This document shows, one piece after another, positions 59,508 to 64,000 of a DNA stretch of 64,000 nucleotides (position 1 is the first letter of the stretch; every line of letters begins with the position of its first letter). Location: the NCBI RefSeq assembly GCF_900128455.1, contig NZ_LT635783.1, positions 2,803,338 through 2,867,337 on the forward strand, written 5' to 3'. Source of the stretch: Bacteroides mediterraneensis. GTDB lineage: Bacteria; Bacteroidota; Bacteroidia; Bacteroidales; Bacteroidaceae. The position numbers and the translations under genes were made by a program. Under the pieces are notes generated by a model. That model was not told the DNA's origin, did no database searches, and saw only the letters and a program-made list of their open reading frames with translations.

Positions 59508-60800
59508 TTATGGGTTCTTGTCCTTGTCAAGGAATAAGGTCAGTTCTTCTTCCACTTCTTCTATACTCGGTAGGGCAGATTTCAGATTTTCGGGTACTGC
59601 CTTGCTCAATTGATAGTCGCTGATACCTATCGGCTGGTCATATCCAGCCAAGGCATATTGTGCCACGACCTCATCCTTACCCCTGCACAGCAAAAGACCG
59701 ATGGTCTTGTTATCATTTTCTCCCCTCAGTTTATCATCTACAACATTGATATAGAAATTTAACTGCCCTGCATATTCCGGTTTGAATGGCGTTGCTTTCA
59801 ATTCCACGACAACATAGGCGTGGAGCTTGATATTATATAGGATCAGGTCGGCGAAAAAGTCACTGTCCCCAATCTGGAAATGTTTTTGTCTGGCAACAAA
59901 AGCAAAGCCGTTACCCATTTCCAGCAAGTAACGGGTTACATGCTTTACCAACTGTTCTTCTATATCCCTTTCGTCAGCCTTTTCCTTTGCTCCTGCCAAG
60001 TCAAAGATATACGGGTCTTTTAACAGATAATTGGCAAGATCGCTTTGAGGTGCCGGAAGTGTGGCAGTGAAGTTGTTTACCTTGTTACTCTTGATTTGTC
60101 TGTCATACAGATTGCTTTCAATCTGCATTTTCAACACATTACTGCTCCAGCCCATTTCTACCGATTGTTTCATGTACCAGTATCTTACACCCAATAGAAG
60201 CGGATTATTGAGTATGACCACATGGCTTGCCCAATTTATCCTTGCAACAGGTGATGATAGGAATATTCTTTCCATATCTTCAATTGCTATTTGGCAAATT
60301 CTGGATATTGTTCCGGTAACATCCGGAATTTGTGCAAGAGGTTCTTGCATAATTGTAGTTTCCTTATTGTCTGCCGGTTGTATTTGCGCAAGAGGCTCTT
60401 GCGTAAATACAGTATTGTTTAACTCCTGGACTGATTCTGTAATATTCTGTACACTTGTGATAGTGGACTTTGTATCCGTTTCTATGAGTTTCCTCAATAC
60501 ACTTAAAGGATAAGCCTTTGCAAACTGACACATATAGGATAAATTTCTGACAGAATATCCTTTCTTCTCAGGATAGTTGAAGCGGATAGCCTGAGCCAAT
60601 TTATTGATAATTTTTCCTCCCCAGCCATATAAGTTCTGCTGATACAGGATATAGTTACCCATCTTCCAATAATGGAACAACATCTGGGCATTGGCAGCTG
60701 TAATGAGACGGACTTGCGCCTGTTCTATTTCCGAACCGACAGCATGGACAAAAGCGTCAAAATTCCTTTTGTCTATATTATGATTATTGTCACTTTCCAT
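59508..60800 (-). CDS. YhcG-family (DUF1016) PDDEXK nuclease-like protein
   Basis: A 430-aa protein. The N-terminal DUF1016 domain includes RLITAANAQMLFHYWKMGNYIL and KKGYSVRNLSYMCQFAKAYP. The C-terminal domain shows a PD-(D/E)xK-like core: FQIGDSDFFADLILYNIKLHAYVVVELKATPFKPEYAGQL. An insertion between them contains a duplicated EPLAQI (two copies about 20 residues apart). The family is found near mobile elements and defence loci. It may cleave DNA or act as a structural partner; the substrate is unknown. Confidence 0.85.
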   Translation of the reverse strand: MESDNNHNIDKRNFDAFVHAVGSEIEQAQVRLITAANAQMLFHYWKMGNYILYQQNLYGWGGKIINKLAQAIRFNYPEKKGYSVRNLSYMCQFAKAYPLSVLRKLIETDTKSTITSVQNITESVQELNNTVFTQEPLAQIQPADNKETTIMQEPLAQIPDVTGTISRICQIAIEDMERIFLSSPVARINWASHVVILNNPLLLGVRYWYMKQSVEMGWSSNVLKMQIESNLYDRQIKSNKVNNFTATLPAPQSDLANYLLKDPYIFDLAGAKEKADERDIEEQLVKHVTRYLLEMGNGFAFVARQKHFQIGDSDFFADLILYNIKLHAYVVVELKATPFKPEYAGQLNFYINVVDDKLRGENDNKTIGLLLCRGKDEVVAQYALAGYDQPIGISDYQLSKAVPENLKSALPSIEEVEEELTLFLDKDKNP

Positions 60801-60866
60801 ATTAATAAATCTTGTCTGACAAAGATAACTTTAATAAATGATAATCTATGAAACTGACTGATACTT

Positions 60867-62147
60867 TTATAGTTGGTTAAACTTGTTCATTGCATTAGCC
60901 TTAATATCATCGGCTATATCAATGTAAGGTTTCATGGCTTTGTAATCACTGTGCCCTGTCCATTTCATTACAACCTGTGCAGGAATACCTAGAGCCAGCG
61001 CATTACAGATGAATGTCCTTCTTCCTGCATGCGTGCTGAGCAATGCGTATTTCGGTGTAACTTCATCTATACGTTCATTTCCTTTGTAGTAGGTTTCACG
61101 TATAGGTTCGTTAATTTCTGCCAGTTCTCCCAGTTCTTTCAGATAATCATTCATTTTCTGATTGCTGATAACAGGCAATGCCATGTGGTTTTCAAAATGG
61201 ATGTCCTTGTATTTTTCAAGTATGGCTTTACTGTACTTGTTCAGCTCAATACTCAGACTGTCTGCCGTTTTAACGGTGGTGACTTCTATATGGTCGGACT
61301 TGACATCACTTCTCTTTAGGTTACGAACATCTGAATAACGCAGACTGGTAAAGCAACAGAACAGGAAAACATCCCGGACACGTTCCAGATACTGCTTGTC
61401 CTTGGGTATCTGATAGTCTTTCAGTCTGTTCAACTCTTCCCATGTCAGAAAGATTACTTTCTTGGGGGTGGTTTTCAATTTCGGTTTGAACGTATCGTAT
61501 GCTATATTCTGGTGATAGTCTTTCTTGAAGCTCCATCGCAAGAACCATTTGAGGAATCCCATTTGTTTACCGATGGTACTGTTTCTCATATCTTTCTTGT
61601 CACGCAGGAAATTGACATATTCGTTCAGTCCGAACTCATTGAAATATTCAAAGGTTAAATCTTCCTTGAAGTTTTTAAGGTGATTTTTTACGGCTGCAAA
61701 CTTTTCGTATGTGGATTCAGTCCAGTTATTCTGATTGCCGCATTCTTTTACAAATTCATCGAATATCTCCCAAAAACTTATCTTTACGTCTTCCTGGTCT
61801 TCACTTGTATCTTTCATTCGCAGGTTGAATGCGTCCTTTAATTGTTGGGTAGTGGGCATGGCTTCCTGTACCTCAAATTCTTTGAATACGTTTTGAATTT
61901 CGGTATAGTATTTCAGCAGATCGGCATTGATTTCAGATGCACTTTGCTTTAATTTGTTGGTACACCCGTTCTTCACTCGCTGCTTGTCAGCATCCCACTT
62001 GGCTACATCAATGCGGTAACCCGTTGTAAACTCAATGCGCTGGCTTGCGTATATGACACGCATACGGATGGGGACATTCTCCACGATTGGCACACCGTTC
62101 TTTTTCCGGCTTTCCAATGCAAAAATGATGTTTCGTTTGATATTCAT
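60867..62147 (-). CDS. intN2: Integrase IntN2 (tyrosine recombinase)
   Basis: About 426 aa from the ATG at 62147 (MNIKRNIIFALESRKKNG); the frame is open further upstream without a good start. Catalytic residues are visible: Arg in CFTSLRYSDVRNL, H-x-x-R in STHAGRRTF, His in KWTGHSDYKAM and the Tyr nucleophile in MKPYIDIADD. The N-terminal arm- and core-binding domains are complete. It integrates the element at the tRNA-Ser core and lies next to the right att site, as expected. Confidence 0.92.
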   Translation of the reverse strand: MNIKRNIIFALESRKKNGVPIVENVPIRMRVIYASQRIEFTTGYRIDVAKWDADKQRVKNGCTNKLKQSASEINADLLKYYTEIQNVFKEFEVQEAMPTTQQLKDAFNLRMKDTSEDQEDVKISFWEIFDEFVKECGNQNNWTESTYEKFAAVKNHLKNFKEDLTFEYFNEFGLNEYVNFLRDKKDMRNSTIGKQMGFLKWFLRWSFKKDYHQNIAYDTFKPKLKTTPKKVIFLTWEELNRLKDYQIPKDKQYLERVRDVFLFCCFTSLRYSDVRNLKRSDVKSDHIEVTTVKTADSLSIELNKYSKAILEKYKDIHFENHMALPVISNQKMNDYLKELGELAEINEPIRETYYKGNERIDEVTPKYALLSTHAGRRTFICNALALGIPAQVVMKWTGHSDYKAMKPYIDIADDIKANAMNKFNQL

Positions 62148-62306
62148 AATTGGGTGCGTTTGAAATTCTACACCCAAATATACACCCAATATTTGGAATA
62201 GCAAAAGATATTCAGAAAGATTTGGATTTACTATGCACTTCAAACAATATTTGATTATCAATAATTTGCATTTTTATGATATTTCTTGAATGTATAGGTT
62301 CGAGAG

Positions 62307-62319
62307 CCTGTCTCTCCGC
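62307..62319. repeat. NBU2 right att core
   Basis: CCTGTCTCTCCGC, identical to 51082-51094, with a short GGTTCGA match upstream as well. The sequence beyond 62319 is the original host DNA that followed tRNA-Ser. Confidence 0.88.
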
Positions 62320-62355
62320 TGGAACCTAAGACATCAGGTAGACAATTTAAGACAA

Positions 62356-64000
62356 GAGGCTGTCTCAAAATGAATTGAGATGGCCTCTGTCGTTTCATAT
62401 CAGACTGAAGTCGTTTGGATTTTTCTCAAAAAAAGGAATTTACAAGTTTCTTTCTACAGATTTCATCGCTTTAAACGGTTTTTTCTTGGTCAGAAGCCTC
62501 CTAAGAGGCTACTTTTGCAAGATTATGCGCTATGGCCAGCAGGCCAAATTCAATTTCCACCTTCTTCAGTCCACGGAGATGGAACCTCTTGAAGTGCTTG
62601 TTGTTCTTGAGGTTTCCAAATACGGCTTCCACATCCTGCGGCCGCTGGCTCCGGTATTTAAGACCTTCCGCAGAAAGGAGTTTCTCACGTTCCCTTTCCT
62701 TGATTTTCCTCAGCCTGTGGTTTACCTGCACAATCCTTTCCGACCGGCTTCTGTGACACCGGCATCTTAACGGGCAGCCCTTGCAGTTCCGGGCCCTGTA
62801 CCTTGAGATGGTCTGTACAAAACCGTTGTCCGTCGTCCGCTTTACATCGGAGAGTCTTTTCATCCTCTGTCCCATCGGACAGTACATCCCGTCGGTTTCT
62901 TCATTATAGTAAAAGTTGGCAGACAGGAACGGGTCATTCCTGAAGCTCCTTTTCTGTTCCTTGTGGAAATAGCTGTACTTTATGAAGGTTTCAATGCCAT
63001 GCCTGAAGGCGTACAGGTAGTTCTCCTCGCTTCCGTATCCGGCGTCACAGACGGACACGTCAGGATATCTGCCGTACAGGGAATGGAAGTCTTCCATGTG
63101 CAGGGGATAGGTGGAGGTGTCACCGGCACACTGGTGGAGGGTATAGTTCAGGATGAACTGTCTGTTGGTACTGACCTGCGGGTTGTATCCGGGCTTGAGC
63201 TGCCCGTTCCTCATGTGGTCCTCCTTCATCCGCATGAACGTGGCGTCGGGGTCTGTCTTGGAGTAGCTGTTGCGCCCATCGAGAATCTTTCCCTGGGATT
63301 CATATTTCTTCAGCTGTTCGGGCCATGCCTTCCTCACGCGCCGAACCTTGGCCTTCACTTTCCGGTCCGCATCCGTTCCCTCCAAGGCTTCATGTATCTG
63401 CTCCAGCGCCCTTTCCACCTTCTCGGGGGTGATGTCCTGGTAAGTGACGGGAGCGGAGTCGCGCAACTCCTGCTTGGTGACGGACTCGGCGTACCGCCAT
63501 ATTTCCTCAAGCTGTTCCGCGATTCTGGAGATGCGGGTGTGGATGGACTTGCCCCAGACGAACGTATAACGGTTGGCGTTTGCTTCCATCTTCGTCCCGT
63601 CGGTGCAGGCCACGTCCAGACTTACAAAGCCCTCCGCCACGAGGAACTTCACGATGGTGGCGAAGACGGTCTTGAGCACATCCTTCAGCCGACTGCTGCG
63701 GAAACGGTTGATGGTGTTGTGGTCAGGAGTCACATTGCCGGTCAGCCACATGAAGCGGATGTCATTGCGGCAAAACTCTTCGATGCGGCGGCTGGAATAG
63801 ATGTTGCGCAGATAGGCATATACCAGAATCTGCAGCATCATGCGGGGATGGTAGGCCGGACAGCCTTTGACGGAGTACTTGCGGTAAAGTTCTTCCAGGC
63901 TGATCTGTTCAATGATACGGTGAACAACCCGGACCGGGTCGTTCTGGGGAATAAAATCGCCTAAACACGGAGGTAAAAGCAGATTATCGTTGGAGGTATA
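62356..64000 (-). mobile_element. IS1182-type insertion sequence, truncated by the window edge
   Basis: The end is marked by a short hairpin GAGGC-TG-TCTCA...TGAGA-TG-GCCTC (62356-62387), which is typical for the outer end of this family. The single transposase gene runs leftward and continues beyond 64,000. The other end and any target duplication cannot be seen. It sits about 36 bp beyond the NBU2 att core. Confidence 0.8.
62501..64000 (-). CDS. IS1182-family transposase, 5' end outside the window
   Basis: The reading frame stays open from 62501 to the right edge (residues before an internal methionine read YTSNDNLLLPPCLGDF...). DVACTDGTKMEANANRYTFVWGKS matches the family's first conserved block. 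RSQRPQDVEAVFGNLKNNKHFKRFHLRGL carries the glutamate and the C-terminal region, and GCPLRCRC is a small cysteine cluster. The N terminus lies outside the window. The gene appears intact as far as visible. Confidence 0.9.
   Translation of the reverse strand, partial: YTSNDNLLLPPCLGDFIPQNDPVRVVHRIIEQISLEELYRKYSVKGCPAYHPRMMLQILVYAYLRNIYSSRRIEEFCRNDIRFMWLTGNVTPDHNTINRFRSSRLKDVLKTVFATIVKFLVAEGFVSLDVACTDGTKMEANANRYTFVWGKSIHTRISRIAEQLEEIWRYAESVTKQELRDSAPVTYQDITPEKVERALEQIHEALEGTDADRKVKAKVRRVRKAWPEQLKKYESQGKILDGRNSYSKTDPDATFMRMKEDHMRNGQLKPGYNPQVSTNRQFILNYTLHQCAGDTSTYPLHMEDFHSLYGRYPDVSVCDAGYGSEENYLYAFRHGIETFIKYSYFHKEQKRSFRNDPFLSANFYYNEETDGMYCPMGQRMKRLSDVKRTTDNGFVQTISRYRARNCKGCPLRCRCHRSRSERIVQVNHRLRKIKEREREKLLSAEGLKYRSQRPQDVEAVFGNLKNNKHFKRFHLRGLKKVEIEFGLLAIAHNLAKVAS

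Larger units (their letters stand above)
51082..62319. mobile_element. NBU2-type mobilizable element integrated in tRNA-Ser
   Basis: An 11.2-kb element between two copies of CCTGTCTCTCCGC (51082-51094 and 62307-62319). It carries mef(En2)-like and lnu(AN2)-like genes, a Mob relaxase with an adjacent hairpin-rich oriT candidate, a primase, a RepA-like ATPase and a tyrosine integrase. The size, target gene, core sequence and cargo match what is known of Bacteroides NBU2. It needs a helper conjugative element for transfer, as no conjugation genes are present. Confidence 0.9.

Noticed and set aside
62963..63964. Long open frame on the plus strand opposite the IS1182 transposase
   Set aside because: It is the antisense shadow of the transposase and has no domain-like sequence; the minus-strand frame shows clear transposase motifs.

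Overview
The window comes from a gut member of the Bacteroidales, most likely Bacteroides or Phocaeicola. The evidence is the Bacteroidetes-type promoters (TTTG, a 19-bp gap, then TAnnTTTG), the scarcity of strong Shine-Dalgarno sequences, the protein families, and a mobilizable element of the NBU2 type. Chromosomal genes make up only about a quarter of the sequence. The rest is two integrated elements, both in tRNA genes, and two insertion sequences.

Layout. 1-3.4 kb is host: a membrane TPR/AraC regulator and the branched-chain aminotransferase ilvE. 3,482-45,329 is a 41.8-kb tailed prophage inserted at the 3' end of a tRNA-Trp(CCA) gene, bounded by a perfect 25-bp repeat. 45.3-51.1 kb is host again: tRNA-Trp, a DNA-glycosylase-like protein, two small conserved proteins, a UPF0597/serine-dehydratase-like enzyme, a DsbD-type protein and tRNA-Ser(UGA). 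51,082-62,319 is an 11.2-kb element in tRNA-Ser that matches NBU2: mef(En2)-like and lnu(AN2)-like resistance genes, MobN2-type relaxase, primase, RepA-like ATPase and integrase. From about 62,350 an IS1182-type insertion sequence runs off the right edge.

Prophage logic. The left end holds two leftward XRE repressor genes facing a rightward early promoter whose -33 box lies in an inverted repeat. Early genes include a LuxR-type regulator and a 1,066-aa primase-helicase, followed by a cluster of at least 14 TTCTACA/TGTAGAA motifs that could be the replication origin. The head and packaging module follows (ClpP-like protease, major capsid protein, terminase); the large terminase carries an in-frame amber codon. 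Between the terminase and the portal/tail module lies a cargo island bounded by terminators (17.7-28.8 kb). It holds a phosphoribosyltransferase-like gene, radC, hicAB, a low-GC six-gene operon of unrecognised function (20.7-24.9 kb), a structured RNA candidate, and an IS21-family insertion that splits a small gene. Portal, connector and tail genes, a duplicated SGNH tail fibre, a second small cargo pair, a holin-endolysin-spanin cassette, tape measure and integrase complete the phage.

The best candidate for an undescribed system is the 20.7-24.9 kb operon, which has its own consensus promoter: a 318-aa soluble protein coupled to a membrane protein, a second soluble plus membrane pair, a membrane-anchored HIRAN-TPR protein and a lipoprotein. 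All functional calls come from reading the sequence; no database search was run.
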